Source: JBNJEL01 sp051745835
GTDB taxonomy: Bacteria > Bacillota > Halanaerobiia > Halobacteroidales > Acetohalobiaceae
DNA length: 25,476 bases
Direction: 5' to 3'
Assembly (NCBI GenBank): GCA_051745835.1
Contig: JBNJEL010000019.1
Location: 1-25,476, forward strand
The notes beneath the pieces were generated by a model. That model was not told the origin of the DNA. It ran no database searches and saw only the letters and a list, made by a program, of their open reading frames with translations. This document shows, one piece after another, positions 7,924 to 15,358 of this stretch (the first letter of the stretch is position 1; the number at the start of each line of letters is the position of its first letter). Made by a program: the position numbers and the translations under genes.

Positions 7924-7963
7924 AAGTCAGGAGTTCTGACTTATTCTATCAGAACTCCTGCTT
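7924..7963. terminator. Bidirectional terminator between ferredoxin and chemoreceptor genes
   Basis: A perfect 12-bp stem (CAGGAGTTCTGA at 7928-7939 with its complement at 7949-7960) around a 9-nt loop, extended by AAG/CTT with one bulged T. It lies between the convergent ferredoxin stop and the chemoreceptor stop and can serve both directions, although the T-tracts are short. Confidence 0.75.
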
Positions 7964-7967
7964 AAAT

Positions 7968-9569
7968 CTATAATTTAAAGTTATTGATTAATTGTTGTAA
8001 CTCTTGTGCCATAGAAGCTAATTCTTGGGAAGAGGTTGTTATCTCGTTAGACATGCTGCGAATATTAGTAGTCGCTTCCTCTACTTCTTCACTATTTGTA
8101 GCTAATTTCTGCGTAGAAGCTGCTGTCTCTTCTATTTGAGTAGCTGTCTTCTCACTAGCTTGATTAATCTCGGTAAATACTTCATCTGCTCGTTCTACTA
8201 CCTGTTGTCCTTCCTCTACTTTAGTTGCTACCTCTTTAACCGCAGCTAAGCCGGTATCTGCTTGACTTTGAGTCTGATTAATTAAATCAGTAATCTCTTC
8301 TGTTGCTCCATTAGTCTCTTCAGCTAACTCCCTAATCTCCTCAGCTACTACTGCAAATCCTTGCCCTGATTCTCCTGCTCTTGCTGCTTCAATGGAAGCA
8401 TTTAAAGCTAACATATTAGTCTGTTCTGCAATCTGATGAATTAAGTCGACTATATTACCAATCTCTTGCGAGTTCTGATCAAGTTGCTTGATAATATCTA
8501 AAGCACTCTCCACCGATTCAGTAATCTGATTCATACTCTCTAAAGCCTGATTAATATTCTCCTGACCTACTTCAGTCTTAGAATTAGAATTTTGAGCAAA
8601 GCTACTTACCTCAGCTGCACTAGTAGAGATCTGTTCAATATGAGCAGACATCTGCTCAATTAATTGGTTAGTGGTTTCAATGGTAGCATTACCTTCCTCT
8701 GATGAAGCAGATAATTCCTCACTATAAGCTGACAACTCTTCTGTAGAATTAGAAATCTTACCAATAATCTCCCGTAACTGCTGACGCATTGCTTCTAACT
8801 TATCTCCTAGTTCTCCTATCTCATCATTGCGCTGAATAGTAATTGCTTCTGTTAAATCACCATTAGCAAAATTATTAACTCGTTTAACTAAAGTCTCTAG
8901 TGGTGCTGTAAAGTAATTGGCTAAGTAATAGACTACTCCCACCGTCAATAAGAAAGCTAATAATGAAATTGATAGAATAACTTTAATTAAATTACTCATA
9001 GTACGGTTAATATCATCTATGTAAATACCAGTCCCTATAATCCAGTCCCAAGGTTTAAATTCTGATACATAAGCTAACTTAGGCTCAATTCGATTCTGAT
9101 TATCATAGTACTGCCACTGATATTCCACATAACCGCTGCCCTTACTCTCAACAACTTCTACCATCTCAGCAAATAACTTTTTACCGGTTGGATCTTTAAC
9201 ATTGGCTAGATTCTCCCCCACTAATTCCGGATTAAAAGGATGCATAATCATCCGCGGCTGAAAATCATTAATCCAGAAGTAATCCTGATTATCGTTGCCA
9301 TAAGTAGAGTGCTTAATAGACTCCTGGGCTCTCTTTTGAGCCTGACTGCGGCTTAAAGTTCCATCTTCTACTAAATTATGATAATATCTTAACTTACTTA
9401 TATTAGAATCAACTAATCTCTGCAACTCTTGTTCTTTAGCTTGATATAAATGATCTTTCATGAACTGATAAGTAGTAATCGACAATCCACTGATAACTAC
9501 AAAAGTGATCACTAAAATAGCTATAATCAGCTTCACTTTCATACTACCTAACTCTCTAAATGACTTCAA
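7968..9569 (-). CDS. Methyl-accepting chemotaxis protein with single Cache domain
   Basis: A transmembrane chemoreceptor that would signal through CheW/CheA. Layout: membrane segment 1 at about 12-35, extracellular sensor 36-190, membrane segment 2 at about 193-217, HAMP 218-270, then the long signalling coiled coil to residue 533. The sensor has DYFWINDFQPRMIMHPFNPE (97-114 region) and the later GWDWIIGTG-like segment, diagnostic of the sCache_2 family; ligands in that family are often small organic acids, but the ligand here is unknown. The conserved signalling tip AEQTNMLALNASIEAARAGE is at 381-400. There is no C-terminal CheR-binding pentapeptide. TTG start at 9569 with GGAGGG 6 nt upstream. 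It is an isolated gene; no other chemotaxis gene is nearby. Confidence 0.94.
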   Translation of the reverse strand: MKSFRELGSMKVKLIIAILVITFVVISGLSITTYQFMKDHLYQAKEQELQRLVDSNISKLRYYHNLVEDGTLSRSQAQKRAQESIKHSTYGNDNQDYFWINDFQPRMIMHPFNPELVGENLANVKDPTGKKLFAEMVEVVESKGSGYVEYQWQYYDNQNRIEPKLAYVSEFKPWDWIIGTGIYIDDINRTMSNLIKVILSISLLAFLLTVGVVYYLANYFTAPLETLVKRVNNFANGDLTEAITIQRNDEIGELGDKLEAMRQQLREIIGKISNSTEELSAYSEELSASSEEGNATIETTNQLIEQMSAHIEQISTSAAEVSSFAQNSNSKTEVGQENINQALESMNQITESVESALDIIKQLDQNSQEIGNIVDLIHQIAEQTNMLALNASIEAARAGESGQGFAVVAEEIRELAEETNGATEEITDLINQTQSQADTGLAAVKEVATKVEEGQQVVERADEVFTEINQASEKTATQIEETAASTQKLATNSEEVEEATTNIRSMSNEITTSSQELASMAQELQQLINNFKL

Positions 9570-9665
9570 ATTAATCCCTCCTTAATTAATAATTCAATAA
9601 ACAGCTTTAATAGATAGTATTAGAGAAAACTAAACTTTCACCTGCTAAAAGTATCTAAAAAATAA

Positions 9666-9693
9666 AGGAGACTGTTTGGTTAAACAGTCTCCT
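9666..9693 (-). terminator. Intrinsic terminator after the OsmC-like gene
   Basis: A perfect 12-bp stem (9666-9677 with 9682-9693) and a 4-nt loop, followed on the minus strand by TTTATTTTTT. It ends the minus-strand run that comes from lspA, rluD, the EAL gene and the OsmC-like gene, and separates it from the chemoreceptor gene. Confidence 0.9.
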
Positions 9694-9705
9694 ACAATTA
9701 AGTAG

Positions 9706-10092
9706 TTAATTTAATTCATAATCATAAGTAACTTCAGTTTCTGGTCTAATAGTCTGCCATAAAGGACAGTTCTTCTCAGCAAGCTCAAAGATCCGATCTA
9801 ATTCTTCTTCAAGAATATCACCTTTTAACTGAAAATCCATATGTATTGTCTGATAAAAACGCGGCTTTTCATCTGGAATATCTCCTGTAACATTAATCTT
9901 CAAATCTTCTAAATCAAACCGTTTCTTCTCCAAAATCATAAGTATATTTACTGTAGAACATGTAGCTAACCCCATCAAAAATGACTCAGTAGCTGCTAAC
10001 TCTCCTTTACCAATTGTAATCTCTGCTCCATTCTCTTCTCCTTGACAATCAAACTCCATACCGCCTTTCCATTCTACATTTACTTCTGTCAC
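9706..10092 (-). CDS. OsmC family protein
   Basis: OsmC/Ohr-fold proteins are small dimeric thiol peroxidases or related proteins. This one is 128 residues from the chosen start. The two family cysteines are visible, at positions 45 in LMGLATCSTVNILM and 109 in LAEKNCPLWQTI, in the arrangement of the broader OsmC/YhfA group rather than clear Ohr. Hydroperoxide reduction is plausible but not shown. I chose GTG at 10092 because AAAGGAG lies 9 nt upstream; the in-frame TTG at 10101 touches that box. It is the last gene of its transcript, about 20 nt after the EAL gene, and ends at a strong terminator. Confidence 0.85.
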   Translation of the reverse strand: MTEVNVEWKGGMEFDCQGEENGAEITIGKGELAATESFLMGLATCSTVNILMILEKKRFDLEDLKINVTGDIPDEKPRFYQTIHMDFQLKGDILEEELDRIFELAEKNCPLWQTIRPETEVTYDYELN

Positions 10093-10111
10093 TTTAATCA
10101 ACTCCTTTATC

Positions 10112-11254
10112 TTAGTAGTTAGTTAATACTTCTTCAGCAGGTTGAGGACGAGCAAAGTAGTAACCTTGTCCATAGCGAATATTCAAACGCTTCAAACTCT
10201 CCAATTCTCTCTCTTCTTCAATCCCCTCACCTAATAAACTACCATCTAAATTAACCACTTGCTTACGTAGGTCAAACATCTTCTGTTGTAAGAATTCATT
10301 ATGAACTAAATTAGTTACTATATCCAGACATAATTTTACTATAGCCGGATTTAACTGCACAATATTATCTAAATTAGCAAATCCACAGCCAGTATCATCT
10401 AATGCTAACCGAACTCCTTGCTGTTGGTAACTATCTATCACATTCTTAATCTGTTTCATCTCAGTTAGTGGTATATGTTCAGTTAACTCCAAGACTGTTC
10501 GTTCTAAATCAGAACCGGACAAAGAATTTAAAGTTCTACTCAACTGTGAACTCCTTAATAGATCAGGACCAACATTAATCGACAACCAGTAAGACTGAGG
10601 TAAATAACTAAATAACTTAATCGCTTCCTCAACACAGACTAATTCTAACTCTTTTATTAAGCCATAACGCCCCGCTGTACGAAAGAGATCTCCAGCACTA
10701 TAGAGCAGACTACCTTTAGGCCCTCTAGCTAATGCTTCAAATCCTACTACTTGCGAAGAAGTTAAATCTAAGATAGGCTGCAAATGAATATTAATTAAAT
10801 GCTGATCAATAACTTCTTTTAATCTATCCTTAGTAACATAAACACAATCACTATTAGTACCAGTAGACAACTGCTCATTTTGGTTCGAAGCTAAGTTCTC
10901 TTTCTTAAATGGTTTAATATCTAACTTCAAATCCAATTCAGCAGCTATATCTTTTGCTAACTCCTGTTGCTTATACTTACTAATTAATCTTTCGCCAGCT
11001 CGAAGAATACTCGCAAGTTGCTCTTCTTCCGAAGTCAACAATCCCTTCTGCTGCCAATTAAAGGTTACATACCAATAATAATCCTCAGCTTGAATTACTT
11101 CTGAATAAATTTGATGATTACATAATAATTTCTGAGCTAAATCAGCAAAAAAATCAGTTAAACTACTAAATAATAACTTCTTGCGTTCTGAACTTAATTG
11201 CTCTATAGAATTATAATTTAGTAATTCTAAACTTAAGATTAATTTTTTAGCCAC
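10112..11254 (-). CDS. EAL domain protein (probable c-di-GMP phosphodiesterase)
   Basis: The C-terminal half, about 140-378, is an EAL domain, which hydrolyses cyclic di-GMP to pGpG. The metal and catalytic positions look intact: E173 in FEALAR, N227 in INVGP, E256 in LELTEH, D286-D287 in LALDDTGCGF, K307 in IVKLCLD, E343 in LGEGIE and Q363 in GQGYYFARP. The loop-6 motif reads DDTGCG instead of the usual DDFGTG, so activity is likely but unproven. The first 130 residues carry no domain that I recognise and have no GGDEF, PAS or membrane segment, so it is a cytoplasmic protein. GTG at 11254 is chosen with AGGTG 5 nt upstream; an earlier in-frame GTG at 11272 lacks such a site. It starts 4 nt after the rluD stop. 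Confidence 0.88.
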   Translation of the reverse strand: MAKKLILSLELLNYNSIEQLSSERKKLLFSSLTDFFADLAQKLLCNHQIYSEVIQAEDYYWYVTFNWQQKGLLTSEEEQLASILRAGERLISKYKQQELAKDIAAELDLKLDIKPFKKENLASNQNEQLSTGTNSDCVYVTKDRLKEVIDQHLINIHLQPILDLTSSQVVGFEALARGPKGSLLYSAGDLFRTAGRYGLIKELELVCVEEAIKLFSYLPQSYWLSINVGPDLLRSSQLSRTLNSLSGSDLERTVLELTEHIPLTEMKQIKNVIDSYQQQGVRLALDDTGCGFANLDNIVQLNPAIVKLCLDIVTNLVHNEFLQQKMFDLRKQVVNLDGSLLGEGIEEERELESLKRLNIRYGQGYYFARPQPAEEVLTNY

Positions 11255-11258
11255 ATAA

Positions 11259-12182
11259 TCACCTTTTCTCACTCTGTAAGTTATTTAATACTTCAGAGAT
11301 ATCTGCTGGTAACTTAGCTTCATACTTCACTCTTTCCTGGCTGAGAGGATGAATAAAGCTTAACTTATGAGCATGTAGTAGTTGACGATTAACATTTAAC
11401 CGCTGCTTATTATATCCGTATGTTTCATCCCCTACTACTGGATTACCTAAATACTCCATATGTACTCTAATCTGATGAGTCCTACCTGTCTCTAACTTAA
11501 CCTGCAGCCAAGTATAATCACCAAATCTCTCTAACACTTTAAAACGTGTAACTGCTTTCTTACTATTGTACTCAGTTACAGTCATCTTCTTACGATCTTT
11601 AGGATCTCTACCAATAGCTGCATCAATCTTGCCTCGATTATACTGTACATTACCTTCTACTAAAGTTAAATAGATCTTCTCTGTCTTACGCTCCTTAAAT
11701 TGATTAACTAAACTACGGTGGGCTTCATTATTCTTAGCAGCTACCAAAACTCCCGAAGTATCTTGATCTAAACGATGGACTATCCCGGGACGAATCTTAC
11801 CATTAATTCCGGATAGATTATCACAGTGAAAGAGTAATCCATTAACTAAAGTACCATTCGGATGCCCCGGTGCAGGATGTACTACTAAATTAGGCTGCTT
11901 ATTAACCACTACTATATCTTCATCCTCAGCAATAATATCTAAAGGAATAGGTTCGGGTTCAACTTCAATCTCTTCTGGCTGCGGTATGTCTAATTTAATC
12001 CGATCATTAACCTGCAGTTGATAACTACTCTTTTTTTCTTCCTCATTCACTGTTACCTGTCCACTCTCAATTAATCTTTGAAGATAGGTGCGTGATAGAT
12101 CACTATTTTCTGCTGCTAAATATTTATCTAACCTCTCATTGGCAGCTCTCTGATCAACTACAAATTCTAATTCTTCATCCAT
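11259..12182 (-). CDS. rluD: Large-subunit rRNA pseudouridine synthase, RluA/RluD family
   Basis: RluA-family enzymes isomerise specific uridines in RNA to pseudouridine; the RluD type acts on helix 69 of 23S rRNA. The 307-residue protein has an N-terminal S4 RNA-binding domain (about 15-62) and a catalytic domain with the signature HRLDQDTSG at 136-144, where D139 is the catalytic aspartate. GRTHQIRVHMEYLGNPVVGD further on is also typical. I chose ATG at 12182, 8 nt after GGAG; an in-frame GTG at 12191 abuts that box. It follows lspA directly and precedes pyrR in Bacillus (ylyB); here the EAL, OsmC, MCP and ferredoxin genes lie between. The exact target (RluD versus RluA/RluC) is inferred from synteny. 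Confidence 0.9.
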   Translation of the reverse strand: MDEELEFVVDQRAANERLDKYLAAENSDLSRTYLQRLIESGQVTVNEEEKKSSYQLQVNDRIKLDIPQPEEIEVEPEPIPLDIIAEDEDIVVVNKQPNLVVHPAPGHPNGTLVNGLLFHCDNLSGINGKIRPGIVHRLDQDTSGVLVAAKNNEAHRSLVNQFKERKTEKIYLTLVEGNVQYNRGKIDAAIGRDPKDRKKMTVTEYNSKKAVTRFKVLERFGDYTWLQVKLETGRTHQIRVHMEYLGNPVVGDETYGYNKQRLNVNRQLLHAHKLSFIHPLSQERVKYEAKLPADISEVLNNLQSEKR

Positions 12183-12187
12183 AACTG

Positions 12188-12622
12188 TCACTCCAATCCA
12201 TCTAAAATAATTGCCCAGTAGAAGAAGAGACTAACTCCTACTACTATAGCTATATCTGCTAGATTAAATACAGGCCAGATTCTAAAATCTAAGAAATCAA
12301 TTACATAACCTAATCTAATTCGATCTATTAAGTTACCTAGTGAACCGCTTAAACCTAATACTAAAGCTGACTGTAAAATTAAACCTTCCTGTTCTGCTTC
12401 TTTATAAAAGTATAATAAGATTCCAACTATAATTGTAGTAATAATAATAAAAAACCAGCGTTGGTCTACAAATAAACCAAAAGCTGCTCCAAAATTTCTA
12501 ACATAAGTTAAATGAAAGATATCTTTTATTATTGGTACTGATTGATGAAGTGTGAAATTATTAACTATTATTAATTTAGTTACCTGATCTAAAAGTAAGA
12601 TAATTAGGATAAATATTAGTAT
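12188..12622 (-). CDS. lspA: Lipoprotein signal peptidase with a non-canonical (ATA) start
   Basis: LspA is the membrane aspartyl protease that removes the signal peptide from prolipoproteins. The open frame gives 144 residues with the family's core features: LLLDQVTK near the N-terminus, VRNFGAAFGLF, then GNLIDRIRLGYVIDFLDF and FNLADIAI, which contain the two catalytic aspartates. Four hydrophobic segments fit the family. There is no ATG, GTG or TTG between the in-frame TAA upstream and the middle of the gene; the only TTG is three codons before the stop. GGGAGGGG at 12636-12629 is 8 nt (from GGAGG) upstream of ATA at 12622, which would give MLIFILIILLLDQ, a typical LspA start. Either AUA initiates, or the base is a sequencing error for ATG. 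It stops 5 nt before the rluD start, and its position between the YteA/YlyA-type gene and rluD matches Bacillus. Confidence 0.93.
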   Translation of the reverse strand: MLIFILIILLLDQVTKLIIVNNFTLHQSVPIIKDIFHLTYVRNFGAAFGLFVDQRWFFIIITTIIVGILLYFYKEAEQEGLILQSALVLGLSGSLGNLIDRIRLGYVIDFLDFRIWPVFNLADIAIVVGVSLFFYWAIILDGLE

Positions 12623-12628
12623 TGAGTT

Positions 12629-12636
12629 CCCCTCCC
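12629..12636 (-). promoter_or_regulatory. Strong ribosome binding site that fixes the unusual lspA start
   Basis: GGGAGGGG on the minus strand; the GGAGG core is 8 nt from the ATA triplet at 12622-12620. No ordinary start triplet is in the proper window in any frame that stays open, so this site belongs to lspA. Confidence 0.8.
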
Positions 12637-12713
12637 AACAACTACTTTCTTAACATCTTCTATTTTTTATTTTAACACAACTGGATAAAAAAAACAAATT
12701 AAAGCAACCTTAA

Positions 12714-13454
12714 CTACTCTTCTCTATCTACTGTATCTTTATCTAACTCTTCCTCAACTAAATTTTCTGAAGCTGTTGGCTGATGGCTAATTATCTCTTC
12801 AGCTCCAAACTCTTCACTAGCGGTAACAAATCCTTCTTCACTAATTCGGTCAGTCCAATCTGGTGTTCCTCGATTCTCATCAGAATCAATATAAGCCTCT
12901 GACTGCTGATCTGCCTCCATAAAATCTGAAGGTGTATTAACTGTTCCATAACGCGCTACTGCCTGCCAGCTATCTTCACCATCAAAACTTACATTTTCGG
13001 AATCATCAGTAAAAGTCCTACCATAAGGAGGATAGAGATTCTCTTCTGCTACTGGCTGTAAACTGTTAGCGTCTTCTGTTTCATCTAACTTATTATTACA
13101 TGCTACACAGCGAGTGGTATAAGGAATTAACTCTAACCGCTCACGATTAATCTCTTGCTGACAGATATCACAGATGCCATACTTACCTTCTTCTAACTTA
13201 TCTAGCGCGTCATCAATTTGTACTAACAATCTACGAGCATTATCTTTTAAGCCTAAATCCTTCTCCCGTTCAAACATGTTAGGTCCTTGATCGCTAGGAT
13301 GATTATCATAAGAAGATAATTCTCCAGTAGAGTCCTTTAAAGAATCCAATAATCCACCACGACTATTGCCATCTAAATTCTCAGTATGTTTGATTAGCTT
13401 CTGCTTCTCCTTTAGTAACGCCTTCTTATAACGTCTATAATCATCTTCTTGCAT
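12714..13454 (-). CDS. yteA: TraR/DksA-type C4 zinc-finger protein, YteA/YlyA family
   Basis: A 246-residue cytoplasmic protein with an N-terminal coiled coil, the family segment GELSSYDNHPSDQGPNMFER, and a C4 zinc finger in which cysteines 95, 98, 116 and 119 (numbered from the chosen start) sit in CDICQQ and RCVACNNK. After the finger, ENVSFDGEDSWQAVARYGTV is shared with the yteA family (known mainly from endospore-forming Firmicutes). DksA/TraR proteins bind the RNA polymerase secondary channel; whether this one does is not known. ATG at 13454 is 7 nt after GGAGG. Its position between ileS and lspA corresponds to Bacillus ylyA, so the symbol could equally be ylyA. The very acidic C-terminal third is of unknown role. 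Confidence 0.88.
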   Translation of the reverse strand: MQEDDYRRYKKALLKEKQKLIKHTENLDGNSRGGLLDSLKDSTGELSSYDNHPSDQGPNMFEREKDLGLKDNARRLLVQIDDALDKLEEGKYGICDICQQEINRERLELIPYTTRCVACNNKLDETEDANSLQPVAEENLYPPYGRTFTDDSENVSFDGEDSWQAVARYGTVNTPSDFMEADQQSEAYIDSDENRGTPDWTDRISEEGFVTASEEFGAEEIISHQPTASENLVEEELDKDTVDREE

Positions 13455-13534
13455 CAATCCACCTCCTAAGATAGTATATTAGCCCTAATCACATAATTCT
13501 TATACATCTAGTCTGTACGGAAAGCTATTATTTA

Positions 13535-13888
13535 TTACGGATTCTGCTTTACAATATTGACCAGCCGAGCAATATACTCTCCAATCAAAGGCAGATTCAA
13601 ATCAGCTGCTTTAAATAAAATCGATAAAAATATTGCACCTAATAATGTAGCTCCAATTACTACCCCTAAGCCTCGTGCCAATCCAGCTAAAAAGTTAACA
13701 TAGATCATCCGCTTTGGTGACCGTACAGTCTCTATATATTCTGCAATTCCTAATTTATGAAAATCAGCAATCAACTTCATTAAGCTGCGTTTAATAGATA
13801 GTATATCATCTTTATCTAACTCTTCCTCCTCCAGTTCTGCTAACTTATCCCAATCTAACTCATGATTATCTTCTTGCTCTTGTGTCAT
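13535..13888 (-). CDS. DUF5665 family small membrane protein
   Basis: 117 residues of unknown function. The first 30 residues are strongly acidic; LMKLIADFHKLGIAEYIETV forms an amphipathic stretch, then SPKRMIYVNFLAGLARGLGVVIG leads into a single hydrophobic segment at about 63-93. This arrangement and the NFLAGLARGLG motif are those of DUF5665, found in many Firmicutes. ATG at 13888 is behind AAGGAGGC. A TATAAT-like box lies near 13928-13933 but I see no convincing -35. It is 80 nt upstream of the YteA-family gene in the same direction and may be co-transcribed with it. Confidence 0.8.
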   Translation of the reverse strand: MTQEQEDNHELDWDKLAELEEEELDKDDILSIKRSLMKLIADFHKLGIAEYIETVRSPKRMIYVNFLAGLARGLGVVIGATLLGAIFLSILFKAADLNLPLIGEYIARLVNIVKQNP

Positions 13889-13975
13889 CTAGCTGCCTCC
13901 TTATAAGTAAAAAAGTAAGTATTATTTATTATATTAGGAGAAGATTTATTTTAATCACACTCTAGATAATAAAAA

Positions 13976-14006
13976 CAGGATAATTAGTTAACTACTAATC
14001 ATCCTG
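13976..14006 (-). terminator. Intrinsic terminator after the cysteine desulfurase gene
   Basis: A 13-bp stem with one G-U pair (arms 14006-13994 and 13988-13976) and a 5-nt loop, followed on the minus strand by TTTTTATT. It separates the sulfur module from the DUF5665/lspA transcript. Confidence 0.88.
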
Positions 14007-14033
14007 ACCCTTAGCTTGATGATATTACTTTAA

Positions 14034-15185
14034 TTAAATTAAGTCCTCTAAACTATTTAAAGTATAATCAATCTCCTCAGCCGTATTAAAGTAACCAATA
14101 CTAAATCGCAGAGTCCCTTCCGGAAAGGTACCAATGCTTTTATGAGTTAGTGGTGCACAGTGCAGCCCTGACCTAGTCATAATTCCGTACTGTTCATCTA
14201 AAATAAAACTTAGTTCTCCTAAATCTTTATCAGCTACAGAAATAGAAACAGTAGAGGTCTGTTCTGCAACATTACCTGGACCATAAACTGTAACTTTTTC
14301 TAACTTCTCCAATCCTGCCAACAATTGTGCCGTCAAATCTAATTCATGCTTTCTAATCTGGTCAATGCCTTCTTGTTGAATAAAGTTTACTCCCGCCTGT
14401 AAACCAGCTAAACCTACTGTATTCATAGTTCCACTTTCAAATTTATCTGGCAAGAAGTCCGGCTGATACTCCTTATCTGAAATACTGCCTGTTCCCCCTT
14501 CAATTAACGGCTCCATCTCAGCAGCTGCCTGCTTACTAATAGCTAATCCTCCTGTACCAGTAGGTCCTAACAAGCCTTTATGTCCAGTAAAGGCTAATAC
14601 ATCCAAGTTCAATTCTGCAAAATCAAGCTCATAAACTCCAGCAGTTTGAGCTGTATCTAAGATAAAATAGAAATCTTCTTGAGCGGCTAACTCGCCTATC
14701 TCTGCTACTGGTGTTAAAGTACCAACTACATTAGAAGCATGAGTTAAGACTACTAACTTAGTATTATCCTGTAGGGCTGCTGCAATATCAGCTGCATCAA
14801 TTCTTCCAGCTTGATCTGAAGCTACATAATCTACAGTAATCATTCCTTCTTCTTCCATTCGCTTCAAGGGTCTGACTACTGCATTATGCTCAATAGAAGT
14901 AGTTACAACATGGTCTCCCTCTTCTAGCAAGCCTTTTAAAGCATAATTGAGAGCATAGGTTACATTATGAGTAAAGATGATCTGTTCTGGTTGCTCTACA
15001 TTAAATAGTTCTGTAAAAGCTAACCTAGTATTTAGGATTACTCTTCCAGCCTGCAAAGAAGATTCATAACCACCTCGTCCCGGACTACAACCTATATCTG
15101 TAAAGTAATTATTTATCGCTTCTATAACGCTATCTGGTTTATCTCTGGTAGTTGCTGCATTATCTAAATATACTTCTTGCTGCAC
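14034..15185 (-). CDS. Cysteine desulfurase family protein (class V aminotransferase fold)
   Basis: A PLP enzyme that would release sulfur (or selenium) from cysteine (or selenocysteine) as a bound persulfide. It is 383 residues. Key positions are H100 in SIEHNAVVRPL, D177 and Q180 in LDTAQTAG, the PLP lysine K203 in FTGHKGLLGPTGTG, and the persulfide cysteine C343 in RSGLHCAPLTH. The HKGLLGPTGTG and SGLHCAPL forms match the NifS/CsdB-like subfamily that often accompanies selenium metabolism genes (TIGR01977 type), rather than housekeeping IscS. GTG at 15185 is behind GGAGGG. It lies downstream of the MBL-rhodanese gene on the same strand but has its own promoter and terminator. Function as a sulfur or selenium donor to the nearby TusA-like protein is inferred from context. 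Confidence 0.9.
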   Translation of the reverse strand: MQQEVYLDNAATTRDKPDSVIEAINNYFTDIGCSPGRGGYESSLQAGRVILNTRLAFTELFNVEQPEQIIFTHNVTYALNYALKGLLEEGDHVVTTSIEHNAVVRPLKRMEEEGMITVDYVASDQAGRIDAADIAAALQDNTKLVVLTHASNVVGTLTPVAEIGELAAQEDFYFILDTAQTAGVYELDFAELNLDVLAFTGHKGLLGPTGTGGLAISKQAAAEMEPLIEGGTGSISDKEYQPDFLPDKFESGTMNTVGLAGLQAGVNFIQQEGIDQIRKHELDLTAQLLAGLEKLEKVTVYGPGNVAEQTSTVSISVADKDLGELSFILDEQYGIMTRSGLHCAPLTHKSIGTFPEGTLRFSIGYFNTAEEIDYTLNSLEDLI

Positions 15186-15219
15186 TTTTATCCCTCCTTT
15201 AGATTAAGTGTTATCTTTA

Positions 15220-15249
15220 ATTATACCTTACTAATAAAAGTTAAGTCAA
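15220..15249 (-). promoter_or_regulatory. Promoter of the cysteine desulfurase gene
   Basis: TTGACT at 15249-15244 and TATAAT at 15225-15220 on the minus strand, 18 nt apart. The expected leader is about 30 nt. Confidence 0.75.
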
Positions 15250-15303
15250 CAATCATCACTAAAAATTATTTATCTAATAAACTTTTCTTATCTAAAGTAG
15301 AAA

Positions 15304-15327
15304 GAGAAGGAGTAATTACTCCTTCTC
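15304..15327 (-). terminator. Palindromic terminator after the MBL-rhodanese gene
   Basis: A perfect 24-bp palindrome (10-bp stem GAGAAGGAGT with its complement around AATT). On the minus strand it continues TTTCTACTTT, so it probably terminates the MBL-rhodanese transcript before the cysteine desulfurase promoter. Confidence 0.75.
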
Positions 15328-15358
15328 AATCCAATAGTTGATCTGATAGATCCAGTTC

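Noticed and set aside
9570..9660. Sigma-28 type promoter upstream of the chemoreceptor
   Set aside because: No TAAA-N15-GCCGATAA-like pair; only scattered AT-rich boxes are seen.
12655..12690. Promoter just upstream of lspA (TTGTTT, 17 nt, TAAAAT)
   Set aside because: Possible, but the match is weak and the sequence is a T-run that could equally be a terminator tail of the upstream gene; not called.
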